The notes beneath the pieces are model-generated. The model searched no databases. It was not told the origin of the DNA and saw nothing but the letters and a program-made list of their open reading frames with translations. Source: Bacteroidota bacterium (GTDB taxonomy: Bacteria; Bacteroidota; Ignavibacteria; Ignavibacteriales; Ignavibacteriaceae). From it: DNA of 42,812 bases. The first letter of the stretch is position 1. Every line of letters begins with the position of its first letter. The DNA lies in NCBI GenBank assembly GCA_021813585.1, contig JAKAJV010000014.1, positions 1 through 42,812 on the forward strand, written 5' to 3'. The position numbers were made by a program, and so were the translations under genes. This document shows positions 17,908 through 25,902 of the stretch, in pieces.

Positions 17908-18564
17908 ATGGCAATTCATGGCAGACAAACAATAGCCAAGATAACATTAAGCTCGCCGGTATCGATGACTAACGAGTATTTGATATTCATTCCCGCCGGC
18001 TACGGCAAAGGAAGTAAATGCCTGCCTCTGATTTTGTTTCTTCACGGAGCGGGGGAGAGAGGCTTAAACATCGAGTCGGTTAAGAGGCACGGTCTTCCGA
18101 AATTTTTAGATTCTGAAAATGATTTTCCGTTTATTGTTGCATCCCCGCAGTGCAGGGAAGATATGCGATGGAACCCGGATGAATTAATTTGTTTTCTTGA
18201 TGAAGTAACCGCGGCGTACAATGCCGATAAATCAAGAATCTATTTAACCGGTTTAAGCATGGGCGGATTCGGCACATGGCTTACGGCATTAAAGTACCCA
18301 GACCGGTTTGCAGCTATAGCGCCTGTCTGCGGCGGCGGCAATCCTTCAATTGCCTGCAATATAAAAGACCTCCCCGTCTGGGCTTTCCACGGCGAGAAGG
18401 ATAAGGTTGTTCCGATTGGAAGATCGATTGAGATGATAGATGCGATTAAAGACTGCGGCGGCAGTCCTTTGTTTACAGTTTACCCGGATGCCGGGCACGA
18501 TTCGTGGACGGAGACTTACAATAACCCAGCGCTTTATGAATGGTTCCTTAAGAACAAAAGGTGA
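17908..18564 (+). CDS. alpha/beta hydrolase, phospholipase/carboxylesterase or feruloyl-esterase-like
   Basis: This 218-aa protein carries a complete esterase triad: Ser117 in G-L-S-M-G-G, Asp165 in G-E-K-D-K-V-V-P and His197 in D-A-G-H-D-S-W. LILFLHGAGERG supplies the oxyanion hole. The pattern (PVCGGG after the nucleophile, VWAFHGEKD) is that of the dienelactone-hydrolase/PHB-depolymerase-like esterases common in Bacteroidota, often lipobox or signal-peptide proteins; here no signal peptide is visible. Being next to a GH43-like enzyme makes de-esterification of plant polysaccharide side chains possible, but they are 179 nt apart and this is only a guess. Confidence 0.82.
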   Translation: MAIHGRQTIAKITLSSPVSMTNEYLIFIPAGYGKGSKCLPLILFLHGAGERGLNIESVKRHGLPKFLDSENDFPFIVASPQCREDMRWNPDELICFLDEVTAAYNADKSRIYLTGLSMGGFGTWLTALKYPDRFAAIAPVCGGGNPSIACNIKDLPVWAFHGEKDKVVPIGRSIEMIDAIKDCGGSPLFTVYPDAGHDSWTETYNNPALYEWFLKNKR

Positions 18565-18646
18565 TTGATAGAACATCTTTTTTAATTTTTTATTCCATAA
18601 TTGTGCGTTGTATAATCAGCTATTAATATTTTTTGAAGGTAATAAA

Positions 18647-19510
18647 ATGGACGGCGGTAATTTTTTAGTTAAGCAAAATACAAAAGTAAATCTATCCGAA
18701 TATAAGACCGACGATACCGGAGACTATAGCTCAAAGAAAGATGCAAAGGATAGCCTGGTGAAAAACATAAGGAAGATGATAAAGCTGCAGGGTAAGCTCT
18801 ATGCAGACGACAGGTATTCGCTGCTGCTTATCTTCCAGGCGATGGATGCAGCCGGGAAAGACGGTACGATAAAACACGTGATGAGCGGATTGAATCCGCA
18901 GGGAACGCAGGTCTACAGCTTTAAGCAGCCTTCTGCCGAGGAACTAAACCATAATTATTTGTGGCGCATTAACAAGGCGCTGCCGGAGCGCGGGAGGATT
19001 GGAATCTTTAACCGCTCATATTACGAGGAAGTGCTTGTTGTAAGAGTACATAACCTTATTGAGAATGAAAAAATTCCGGGCAGCCTTGTAAAAGACAACA
19101 TATGGCAGCAGCGCTACAAGGAAATAAACAACTTTGAAAAATATCTTTTCGATAACGGAACGGTTATTTTGAAATTCTTTCTCCATGTTTCAAAAGAAGA
19201 GCAGAAGCGCAGATTCCTTGAAAGGATAGACAAGAAGTCGAAGAACTGGAAGTTCTCGGCATCGGACTTAAAGGAGAGAGAATTCTGGGAAAACTACATG
19301 CAGTGTTTCCAGGAAGCAATTTCTGCTACAAGCACAAAGCATGCGCCGTGGTATATTATTCCCGCCGACCATAAATGGTACATGCGGCTGGCAGTTTCCG
19401 GGGTTATAGTTAACGCTATGAGCAAACTGCCTATTAATTACCCCCGGCTGAATGAAGAACAGCTGAAGAACCTTCAGGAGTGTAAGCAGAAACTGGAAAT
19501 GGAGAAGTAA
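18647..19510 (+). CDS. ppk2: polyphosphate kinase 2 family protein
   Basis: The start at 18647 is preferred over an upstream TTG at 18608 because it follows a GAAGG ribosome site and gives the usual N-terminus. The 287-aa protein has the Walker A-like D-A-A-G-K-D-G-T (residues 68-75), the lid-type segment IGIFNRSYYEEVLVVRVH, and KFFLHVSKEEQKRRFLERIDKKSKNWKFS, all typical of PPK2. It transfers phosphate between polyphosphate and nucleotides; members of this short type often act as polyP:AMP or polyP:ADP phosphotransferases. The subclass cannot be fixed without alignment. It is monocistronic and preceded by a TATAAT-like sequence too close to the start to be certain. Confidence 0.9.
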   Translation: MDGGNFLVKQNTKVNLSEYKTDDTGDYSSKKDAKDSLVKNIRKMIKLQGKLYADDRYSLLLIFQAMDAAGKDGTIKHVMSGLNPQGTQVYSFKQPSAEELNHNYLWRINKALPERGRIGIFNRSYYEEVLVVRVHNLIENEKIPGSLVKDNIWQQRYKEINNFEKYLFDNGTVILKFFLHVSKEEQKRRFLERIDKKSKNWKFSASDLKEREFWENYMQCFQEAISATSTKHAPWYIIPADHKWYMRLAVSGVIVNAMSKLPINYPRLNEEQLKNLQECKQKLEMEK

Positions 19511-19833
19511 ATTTAAGCGGCTGTTCAAGCTTATCTTTTGTAAAAGGCTGTATATTCTATTCGTCGCCAAATTCTGCGCAAAATGGAAAAGAAATTTCAG
19601 GGCAAAGCGCATAGAGCATAGCGCAAAGCGTTACTATGCCCTTTGCTCTATGCGCTATGCTGAGTTGTTTACTTTTTGGTTCCAGCGTGTCCGGCTTATG
19701 TAATAATTCACCTTTTTCAAAATCCGCACCTTGTTCTATTATAAGTTGTTCAAAGTTAAAAATTTTCCTGTCATATTTAAAATATAAATTCAAGCTGTAC
19801 GTCTATACTGTTAATAAGAAATCAAAAGAAAAA
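19511..19833 (+). other. intergenic region with complex palindrome
   Basis: These 323 nt lie between ppk2 and an ECF sigma factor gene. The main content is a palindromic cluster at 19600-19655: GCGCATAGAGCA (19607-19618) pairs exactly with TGCTCTATGCGC (19644-19655), and GGGCA (19600-19604) with TGCCC (19637-19641). An open frame upstream of the sigma factor start (19636 onward) runs through the palindrome and is not regarded as coding. The word pattern (GCATAG, GCAAAG) suggests a dispersed low-complexity palindrome. Confidence 0.5.
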
Positions 19834-20397
19834 ATGGAATACGGCCGTAACGAGAATATTGAGGCTATCGTTAAAAAGGAACGGAAGAGTCTTTTCGGCT
19901 TTATAAAAAAATACGTTGCAGTAAAGGAAGATGCGGAAGATATCCTGCAGGATGTTTTTTACCAGTTCACAGCTGCATACGATGAGATAGAGTACCTGGA
20001 GCGTGTTACGGCCTGGCTGTTCCGCGCTGCAAGGAACAAGATTATCGACCTTTACAGGAAGAAGAAAACAAAGCCGGTCGATTTTTACCTGGTAAATAAC
20101 GAAGACGACGATGAGCCTCTTTCCCTAGCGGATGTTCTGCCAGCAGCAGGCGGCGGCCCCGATGATAAATTACTCGGCGATCTGATCTGGGAAGCGATTG
20201 AGGAAGCGCTGAATGAGCTGCCTGAAGAACAGCGCGAAGTGTTTATACTTAACGAACTGGAGAAGATTAGCTTTAAAGAAATTTCGAGATTAACAAAAGT
20301 GCCCGTAAATACCCTGCTTTCCCGGAAGAGATATGCAGTACTGTATTTGCGCAAGCACCTAAACGAACTTTATAAGGAGATAAAAAATGATGAATGA
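19834..20397 (+). CDS. ECF-type RNA polymerase sigma factor
   Basis: The start at 19834 (MEYGRNENIEAIV) is chosen because residues upstream of it run into a palindromic intergenic repeat. The 187-aa protein has region 2 (DAEDILQDVFYQF, then RAARNKIIDLYRKKK) and region 4 (LPEEQREVFILNELEKISFKEISRL, VNTLLSRKRYAVLYLRKHL). No classical anti-sigma gene follows; instead a 96-aa membrane protein starts inside the end of this gene (11-nt overlap), implying coupled translation. That neighbour is the best candidate for a regulator or target. Confidence 0.9.
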   Translation: MEYGRNENIEAIVKKERKSLFGFIKKYVAVKEDAEDILQDVFYQFTAAYDEIEYLERVTAWLFRAARNKIIDLYRKKKTKPVDFYLVNNEDDDEPLSLADVLPAAGGGPDDKLLGDLIWEAIEEALNELPEEQREVFILNELEKISFKEISRLTKVPVNTLLSRKRYAVLYLRKHLNELYKEIKNDE

Positions 20398-20677
20398 CCA
20401 TTTTAGTCGTAAAAGGTTCCCGCACTTCTTTATATTTATAATTGTTTTGGCTGCAGTACTAAGCCTTGTATTAATGCTGCTCTGGAATTCGCTTATGCCC
20501 GTTATATTCAAGCTGCCTGCTATAAGCTACATGCAGGCGCTGGGACTGTTGGTGCTTTCGAAAATTATATTCGCAATGCCTCACGGCAGCCGGCGGGACC
20601 ACTTTAGCAGCGAAAGAAAGGAACAGTGGAAAAAAATTATTGAAGAAAAAATGCGCGGCTCCAGCGCGAAAGAATAA
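20387..20677 (+). CDS. small membrane protein coupled to ECF sigma factor
   Basis: This 96-aa protein has two predicted membrane helices (FIFIIVLAAVLSLVLMLLW and about residues 45-63, ALGLLVLSKIIFAM) joined by a short motif LMPVIFKLPAISYMQA. A charged C-terminal tail (RRDHFSSERKEQWKKIIEEKMRG) follows. An AAGGAG site precedes two tandem ATGs at 20387 and 20390. Its gene overlaps the sigma factor by 11 nt. I have the impression that similar W-x-x-L-M-P-x-I-F proteins accompany sigma factors in other Bacteroidota, but no function is known to me. The role as anti-sigma or membrane tether is inferred from position alone. Confidence 0.8.
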   Translation: MMNDHFSRKRFPHFFIFIIVLAAVLSLVLMLLWNSLMPVIFKLPAISYMQALGLLVLSKIIFAMPHGSRRDHFSSERKEQWKKIIEEKMRGSSAKE

Positions 20678-20712
20678 AATAAACTTTTGTTCGTTTTGTT
20701 GCTGCGGGAGTA

Positions 20713-20770
20713 TTGAGTATAAAGGTTTAAGCCGATGTTCTTAATTAGACAATCTTACCTTTATACTCAA
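20713..20770. terminator. long perfect inverted repeat downstream of the sigma operon
   Basis: TTGAGTATAAAGGT (20713-20726) and ACCTTTATACTCAA (20757-20770) form a perfect 14-bp stem around a 30-nt loop. It lies 35 nt after the small membrane protein gene. No T run follows, so an ordinary intrinsic terminator is only one option; a binding site or a small mobile palindrome is possible too. Confidence 0.45.
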
Positions 20771-20909
20771 ATTCCTGGAGTCGTTAAACTTTGATTCAGA
20801 TCATACACAGGCATTCCGTCCTTTAATAAAGCTTATAAAAAATTTAATTTTCATACCATAAAAACGGGTAATTAAACTTTGCTTTATTATAGTACTGTCC
20901 AAGCAGCAA

Positions 20910-21995
20910 ATGAAGATACTTGATTTTATTCAAAAGCAATCCAAGTCTGCAATTATCCTTCTGGCTTTAATCCAGATCGCTTTAATAGCTTATTTCGATT
21001 TTACCAACGGTAAAGAGATCAGTATAAGGTTACTGTACCTTATACCTCTTTCCATGGTTGCCTGGCGATGCAACTTATCATGGGGTTTAATAGTTGCTCT
21101 TTTAGCTGCGGCAGTAAAAATTTATACGGATATTATTCTCGGCATTACATATTCATCGGGGGTTATCTTTGTATGGGAAGGTTTAATCGAGTTCGGTATA
21201 TTTGCCGCTTATGTTGCCGCACTAAGTAAGTTAAAAGATGCTTTGTTATCGCTTGAAAAGAAAAACGATGCGCTTAAGAAAGCCAACGAAGTAAAGAATG
21301 AGTTTATGATAATGGCCGCCCACGACTTGAAGAATCCGCTGTCCAATATTTCTGGATTTGCCTCGTTAATAAATGATGAGCCGGAATTGGATAAAGCGGA
21401 AATAAAGGAAATGAGCGCGCGGATTATCGGCCTGACGGAAAGGATGTTTAGGCTGATTGATAACCTGTTGGGTTATAATCAAAATTTTTCGGATAAGCTT
21501 AATACCGAACCGGAGACATTCGATATCTGCACGGCAGCGCAAAGCGTGCTAAAACAGTTCAACGAAACGGCGAAAGCAAAGAATATTTCGCTTAATTATA
21601 AAAACAACGGCAATAATATCCCTGTGTTTGCAGATTTCGAACTTACTCTTCAGGTTCTTGATAACCTCGTCTCTAATGCCATTAAATTCTCACCGCCTAA
21701 TAAAAAAGTCTTTATCGGCATTTCGCAGCTAACGCAGGTTAAAAAGAAAAGCGAAAAGCCTAAAGTAAGGATAAGCATCCGGGATGAAGGGCCGGGCATA
21801 TCAGTAGAAGACATGAAGAATTTGTTTTTAAAATTTTCCAAGCTTTCGGCCAGGCCTACTGCAGGAGAGTCCTCTACGGGAATGGGCCTTTATATTGTTA
21901 AGAGATTTGTAGAGGCAATGAACGGGAAAGTATGGTGCGAAAGCAAAGAGAACAACGGCGCGGAGTTTATTGTAGAACTGCCGCAATTGAAATGA
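20910..21995 (+). CDS. membrane sensor histidine kinase (orphan)
   Basis: This 361-aa protein has three to four N-terminal membrane segments (residues about 15-105) with very short loops, so the input is probably sensed in or at the membrane. A short coiled-coil (KLKDALLSLEKKNDALKKANEVKN) leads to the HisKA box with phospho-acceptor His138 (M-A-A-H-D-L-K-N-P-L). The HATPase_c domain has N-box DNLVSNAIKFSP, G1 DEGPGIS and G2 STGMGLYIVKRFVEAM. No receiver domain or response regulator lies nearby, so its partner is elsewhere. The signal is unknown. Confidence 0.9.
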   Translation: MKILDFIQKQSKSAIILLALIQIALIAYFDFTNGKEISIRLLYLIPLSMVAWRCNLSWGLIVALLAAAVKIYTDIILGITYSSGVIFVWEGLIEFGIFAAYVAALSKLKDALLSLEKKNDALKKANEVKNEFMIMAAHDLKNPLSNISGFASLINDEPELDKAEIKEMSARIIGLTERMFRLIDNLLGYNQNFSDKLNTEPETFDICTAAQSVLKQFNETAKAKNISLNYKNNGNNIPVFADFELTLQVLDNLVSNAIKFSPPNKKVFIGISQLTQVKKKSEKPKVRISIRDEGPGISVEDMKNLFLKFSKLSARPTAGESSTGMGLYIVKRFVEAMNGKVWCESKENNGAEFIVELPQLK

Positions 21996-22170
21996 CGCCG
22001 GCAAACTATCTTTCTCATTTAATATTTTCATAGCCCTTGTTTTTATTTTATCCGCAATTTTATAATTTTAATTATCCGTTCCGGCCGGGCAATTTTCCGT
22101 TTATCAGAAAAGACGGTTAGCGCTTAGAATACTTTAATATTTTTCTACGTAAATAAAACATGGAGTAAAT

Positions 22171-22632
22171 ATGAGCGAGGTTGACCGTATTAAAGATCAA
22201 TTTGTTAGAACATCTATAGGCCAGGCATGGCACGGACCGGCAGTGCTGGAATCACTGGAAGGAGTTAGTCTTAAACAGGCTCTGGCAAGACCGATAATCA
22301 GCGCGCATACTATTGCTGAATTAGCGCTGCATATTAAGGCATGGGTAAACATTACCACAATCCGGTTGGAAGGCAAAGCATTCAATGCCTCTGCCGAAGA
22401 CGACTGGCCGGAAGTAAATATTGCAAGCGAAGAAGAATGGACTAAAGAAATTGAAAGTCTTAAAGAAAGCGTTAACCGGCTTGCCGCATCAATTTCAGGT
22501 TTTCAGGAATCGAGATTGGACGGTTTGGCAGCGGGCCAGAACTATTCCAATTATTTTATGCTGCACGGCTTAATCCAGCATAATGTTTACCATGCAGGGC
22601 AAATTTCGTTATTAAAGAAAGCGCTTGGTTAA
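22171..22632 (+). CDS. DinB family protein
   Basis: This 153-aa four-helix-bundle protein has the three metal-ligand histidines expected for DinB/YfiT-like proteins: His54 (A-E-L-A-L-H) and the pair His137/His141 (Q-H-N-V-Y-H). The C-terminal Y-H-A-G-Q-I-S-L-L-K-K is a common family ending. Members are metal-dependent thiol S-transferases or uncharacterised stress proteins; no substrate can be assigned. A GGAG site precedes the ATG. It is followed at 21 nt by the GT39 gene on the same strand. Confidence 0.87.
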   Translation: MSEVDRIKDQFVRTSIGQAWHGPAVLESLEGVSLKQALARPIISAHTIAELALHIKAWVNITTIRLEGKAFNASAEDDWPEVNIASEEEWTKEIESLKESVNRLAASISGFQESRLDGLAAGQNYSNYFMLHGLIQHNVYHAGQISLLKKALG

Positions 22633-22653
22633 AACTATAAAGGGAATTATTAT

Positions 22654-24207
22654 ATGAAAGGAGATACGGGCCAAGACACATTCGCAAGGAAAAGCATGGT
22701 TTTAATTTTGGGCTTTTCTTTGCTTGAGCTTTTAATGCACTTATACTCAAATGCTTTTGCGCATTACGGTATATTTAGGGACGAACTGTATTACATTGCC
22801 TGCAGCAGGCATCTGTCGGCAGGTTACGTCGATCAGCCGCCGCTTTCAAGCTATATCCTTTTCGTAAGTATCAAACTATTCGGTGACTCGCTTTTTGCAA
22901 TCCGGCTGCTGCCCGCAGTTGCATCTGCCGTAACGGTTTTTATTGCCGGTATAATAACGAGGAAGCTCGGCGGCGGATATTTTGCAATAGTCGTCTCGTG
23001 CCTGTCTCTTGCCTTGGCTCCGCAGTTCATGGGTGTGAATTCAATCTACTCGATGAACTCTTTTGACTGGCTTTTCTGGTCGCTTGCAATATACCTGGCA
23101 ATTTTAATTTTCGAAGCGGGTAATAAAAGGCTTTGGGTCTGGTTGGGTATTACGCTCGGCCTTGGGCTTCTAAATAAAATTGATATTCTATGGCTCGGCG
23201 CCGGACTGTTGGCCGGACTGCTTGCAACTGAGCAGCGGAAGCATCTTAAAACCAAATGGCCGTACATTGCCGGTGCAATTGCATTCGTTATATTCAGCCC
23301 ATATATTATTTGGAATTTCACTCATAGCTTTGCAACTCTAGAATTTATCCGTAACGCTTCTTCAATAAAGTATGCATCGCAGAATCCCTTAACGATGATA
23401 TCCGGAATTTTTTTAGCGCTTAATCCTTTCTCGGCCCCTGTATGGATTGCCGGGATTTATTTTTTCTTCTTTTACAAGGAAGGAAAAACATTCCGGGCAG
23501 CCGGATATATTTTCCTAACTACTTTTGTAATCCTTGTTATAAACTGGCATACTAAGGCCGAATACCTAGCGCCTGCCTTTCCTCTGCTTTACTCTGCCGG
23601 CGCCGTAATTTTTGAAAGGCTTTGCACTTTTAAAAATCTTGCGTGGATTAAGTATGCCTTGCCGGTACTAATTATTTTAACCGGATTGCTGTTGGTACCT
23701 TTTGCACTGCCGGTGCTGCCCGTTCAAACATTTATCAGCTACGCTCAGACAATAGGAATTACTCCCAAGTCGGGTGAAGCCCACCGGCTGGAAGGACTGC
23801 CGCAGCATTATGCCGACATGTTCGGTTGGGAAAACATGGCCGCTACGGTTTCCAAAGTTTTTACTTCGCTTTCCCCTGCAGAACAGAAAAGGACGGTCGT
23901 CTTTGCGCAAAACTACGGCGAAGCCGGAGCGATTGATTTTTATAGAAAAGATTTTCCGCTGCCCAGAGTTATTTCCGGGCACAATAATTACTGGTACTGG
24001 GGACCAGGAGACACGACCTTTACTACTGTCATCGTTATCGGCGGAAATAAAAATGACCACCTGCAGAGCTGCGACTCGGTTGAAACCGCCGCTATAGTAA
24101 AAAGCAAATACGCTATTCCTTACGAAAACAATCTGCCGGTTTTTATCTGCAGGGAGTTCAAATTACCATTCAGCGAAATCTGGGAAAGAGTGAGGTTCTT
24201 TATTTGA
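22654..24207 (+). CDS. GT39-family (PMT/ArnT-like) integral membrane glycosyltransferase
   Basis: This 517-aa protein has about eleven hydrophobic segments. The first periplasmic loop has the catalytic-type acidic pair F-R-D43-E44-L-Y-Y followed by GYVDQPPLSSYI, the GT39/GT83 (PMT_2) signature. The soluble C-terminal part (about 375-517) is periplasmic and includes LPQHYADMFGWENM. It uses polyprenyl-phosphate sugar donors in this family; the acceptor is unknown. Its stop overlaps the TTG start of the HAD gene by 4 nt, so the two are translationally coupled. Confidence 0.88.
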   Translation: MKGDTGQDTFARKSMVLILGFSLLELLMHLYSNAFAHYGIFRDELYYIACSRHLSAGYVDQPPLSSYILFVSIKLFGDSLFAIRLLPAVASAVTVFIAGIITRKLGGGYFAIVVSCLSLALAPQFMGVNSIYSMNSFDWLFWSLAIYLAILIFEAGNKRLWVWLGITLGLGLLNKIDILWLGAGLLAGLLATEQRKHLKTKWPYIAGAIAFVIFSPYIIWNFTHSFATLEFIRNASSIKYASQNPLTMISGIFLALNPFSAPVWIAGIYFFFFYKEGKTFRAAGYIFLTTFVILVINWHTKAEYLAPAFPLLYSAGAVIFERLCTFKNLAWIKYALPVLIILTGLLLVPFALPVLPVQTFISYAQTIGITPKSGEAHRLEGLPQHYADMFGWENMAATVSKVFTSLSPAEQKRTVVFAQNYGEAGAIDFYRKDFPLPRVISGHNNYWYWGPGDTTFTTVIVIGGNKNDHLQSCDSVETAAIVKSKYAIPYENNLPVFICREFKLPFSEIWERVRFFI

Positions 24208-24851
24208 TCAAAGCCATTTTCTGGGACAACGACGGCGTTCTTGTAGACACCGAGATTCTTTATTACCGCGCCTGCAAAGAAACTTTTTCTGAAATAGGAA
24301 TAGACCTGAGCGAAGAGCTTTACGTTGAATATTTTCTAAAGCGGTCTAGCGGCACGTGGCACCTTGCCGAGGAGAAGGGTTATACCAATGATGAAATAAT
24401 AAAGCTGAGGGAGAAGAGAAATTTAATTTACGGCAGCCTTCTTAAAAGCACGGCTAAAGTTATTAACGGCGCCGAGGATACTCTTAAAAAACTTTACGGC
24501 AAATTTGTAATGGGCATTGTAACAAGTTCCAGGAAAGACCATTTCCAAATTATACACAAGTACCTGGGACTTCTTAAGTATTTTGATTTCATTCTTACGG
24601 TTGAAGACTACCGCGAACCCAAGCCTGCACCCGATCCTTATTTGAAAGCAATCGAGCTAACCGGCTTAAGTAAAGATGAGTGCGTTGTTATTGAGGACTC
24701 GGAGAGAGGCTTAAGGGCAGCGGTACAGGCGGGCTTAAAATGCTATGTCATTCCTACCGGACTTACAAAGCATTCCAATTTTTCAGGCGCTGAAAAAATC
24801 TTAAATAGTATTAAAGAAGTTCCCGGCTTGTTGCTTAACGGCAGCGAGTAA
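24204..24851 (+). CDS. HAD superfamily hydrolase (beta-phosphoglucomutase-like)
   Basis: This 215-aa protein probably starts at TTG 24204, which overlaps the preceding stop (TTGA); the first ATG is far inside the conserved domain. The nucleophile motif is W-D8-N-D10-G-V-L-V-D-T-E, motif II is GIVTSS, motif III is K in REPKPAPDPY, and motif IV is VVIEDSERGLRAA. A small helical cap lies between motif I and II (subclass I). Relatives are phosphoglycolate phosphatases, beta-phosphoglucomutases and sugar-phosphate phosphatases. Coupling to GT39 hints at sugar-phosphate metabolism, but this is weak. Confidence 0.88.
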   Translation: MIKAIFWDNDGVLVDTEILYYRACKETFSEIGIDLSEELYVEYFLKRSSGTWHLAEEKGYTNDEIIKLREKRNLIYGSLLKSTAKVINGAEDTLKKLYGKFVMGIVTSSRKDHFQIIHKYLGLLKYFDFILTVEDYREPKPAPDPYLKAIELTGLSKDECVVIEDSERGLRAAVQAGLKCYVIPTGLTKHSNFSGAEKILNSIKEVPGLLLNGSE

Positions 24852-24894
24852 TTTAACAATCACTTTTCGTTAATTCGATTTTAATCAAATTTTT

Positions 24895-25884
24895 ATGAGC
24901 TATATAGAACCGATTAAAAAAAATTTAATAAGTATATTAAGACGCACGAGAGCCGGCAACAATATCTTCTTCGGTATTAAGCACAAGCTCGGCAGGGTGC
25001 ACATGCCGGATATGAATTTCCCCGAGCTTATCAGCATAGAGATTGCAAGCGCATGCAACATTTCATGCGTGCACTGCCCGCCTCAAATAAGAGAGCTGTC
25101 TTCCCAGAGAAGAAAGCACAGCCTGATGGACCTGGAGACGTTCTATAAGCTGATGGATGAAGTTGATAAGTTTGGCCCAAGAAGGATTGCGCTGCATAAA
25201 GACGGCGAACCTCTCCTTCATCCCCAGCTACCGGAAATTTTAAAACGCCTAAAGCAGAAGAACCAGCACAACGTTTATCTAACTACAAATGCAATAAAGC
25301 TGAGTAATGATATAAGTGCATCAATATTAGAGAACAGAATAGATATAATTAACTTCAGCATAGGAGCCGCGACGGAAAAATTTTATGAGAAGGTAAGGGG
25401 AAAGGGCTTCGGCAGAATGATGGATAACATTCAGGACTTTCTAGGATTAGCAGAAAGATCAACGTGGAAGCCGAAAGTACTTGTGCAGATTATAAACCTG
25501 CCGGAGTTCCCTGAAATGAAAGACGAGATAAAAGAATTTAAACGGCACTGGAGTAAATTTAACGTAGAGATAGAAGTTTGGGAAAAGCTTACATGGGGAA
25601 CTTTCGAGCCTGTAAAGAAATTAAACTACAGGTATCCGTGCTATTCTCTCTGGGATTCGTTCAACATAAATTCCAACGGCGTTGTAACCGCCTGCTGCAT
25701 GGACTGGACTCAAGGCCTTAACATCGGCAACATAAACGATAAATCAATTTATGAAATTTGGCACGACGGCGCGCTAAGAAAGCTTAGAGAGCTCCACATT
25801 GCGGGTAAAGAAAACGAGCTGCCGCCGTGCGAAAAATGTAATTACTGGGAATGGCAGCCGATGCTGAAAGACTATCCTCTTTAA
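24895..25884 (+). CDS. radical SAM protein with SPASM domain
   Basis: This 329-aa protein has the iron-sulfur motif C54-x3-C58-x2-C61 (A-C-N-I-S-C-V-H-C-P-P). The SPASM-like C-terminus has a Cys in YPCYSLW, the pair in VVTACCMDW, the phrase LNIGNINDKSIYEIWHDG and the final pair Cys312/Cys315 (P-P-C-E-K-C-N-Y-W). This layout is common in enzymes that modify peptides, nucleotides or glycan precursors; no precursor peptide gene is visible next to it. The gene begins 43 nt after the HAD gene, so it may share its transcript. It converges with msrAB, and the stop codons lie only 5 nt apart. Confidence 0.9.
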   Translation: MSYIEPIKKNLISILRRTRAGNNIFFGIKHKLGRVHMPDMNFPELISIEIASACNISCVHCPPQIRELSSQRRKHSLMDLETFYKLMDEVDKFGPRRIALHKDGEPLLHPQLPEILKRLKQKNQHNVYLTTNAIKLSNDISASILENRIDIINFSIGAATEKFYEKVRGKGFGRMMDNIQDFLGLAERSTWKPKVLVQIINLPEFPEMKDEIKEFKRHWSKFNVEIEVWEKLTWGTFEPVKKLNYRYPCYSLWDSFNINSNGVVTACCMDWTQGLNIGNINDKSIYEIWHDGALRKLRELHIAGKENELPPCEKCNYWEWQPMLKDYPL

Positions 25885-25902
25885 ATTTTTTATTTAAAGA
25901 GG
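25876..25902. terminator. bidirectional terminator overlapping both stop codons
   Basis: CCTCTTTAAA (25876-25885) and TTTAAAGAGG (25893-25902) pair perfectly around a 7-nt loop. The left arm contains the stop of the radical SAM gene (25882-25884), and the stop of msrAB (25890-25892 on the other strand) lies in the loop. The arms also encode the last residues of both proteins. Confidence 0.65.

Noticed and set aside
18611-18616. TATAAT sequence before ppk2 as a sigma-70 promoter
   Set aside because: It is only about 30 nt from the start, no fitting -35 was found, and such A/T words are common here.
19636-19833. Upstream extension of the ECF sigma factor
   Set aside because: It translates an intergenic palindrome and adds Cys/Ser-rich residues foreign to the family; 19834 gives a normal start.
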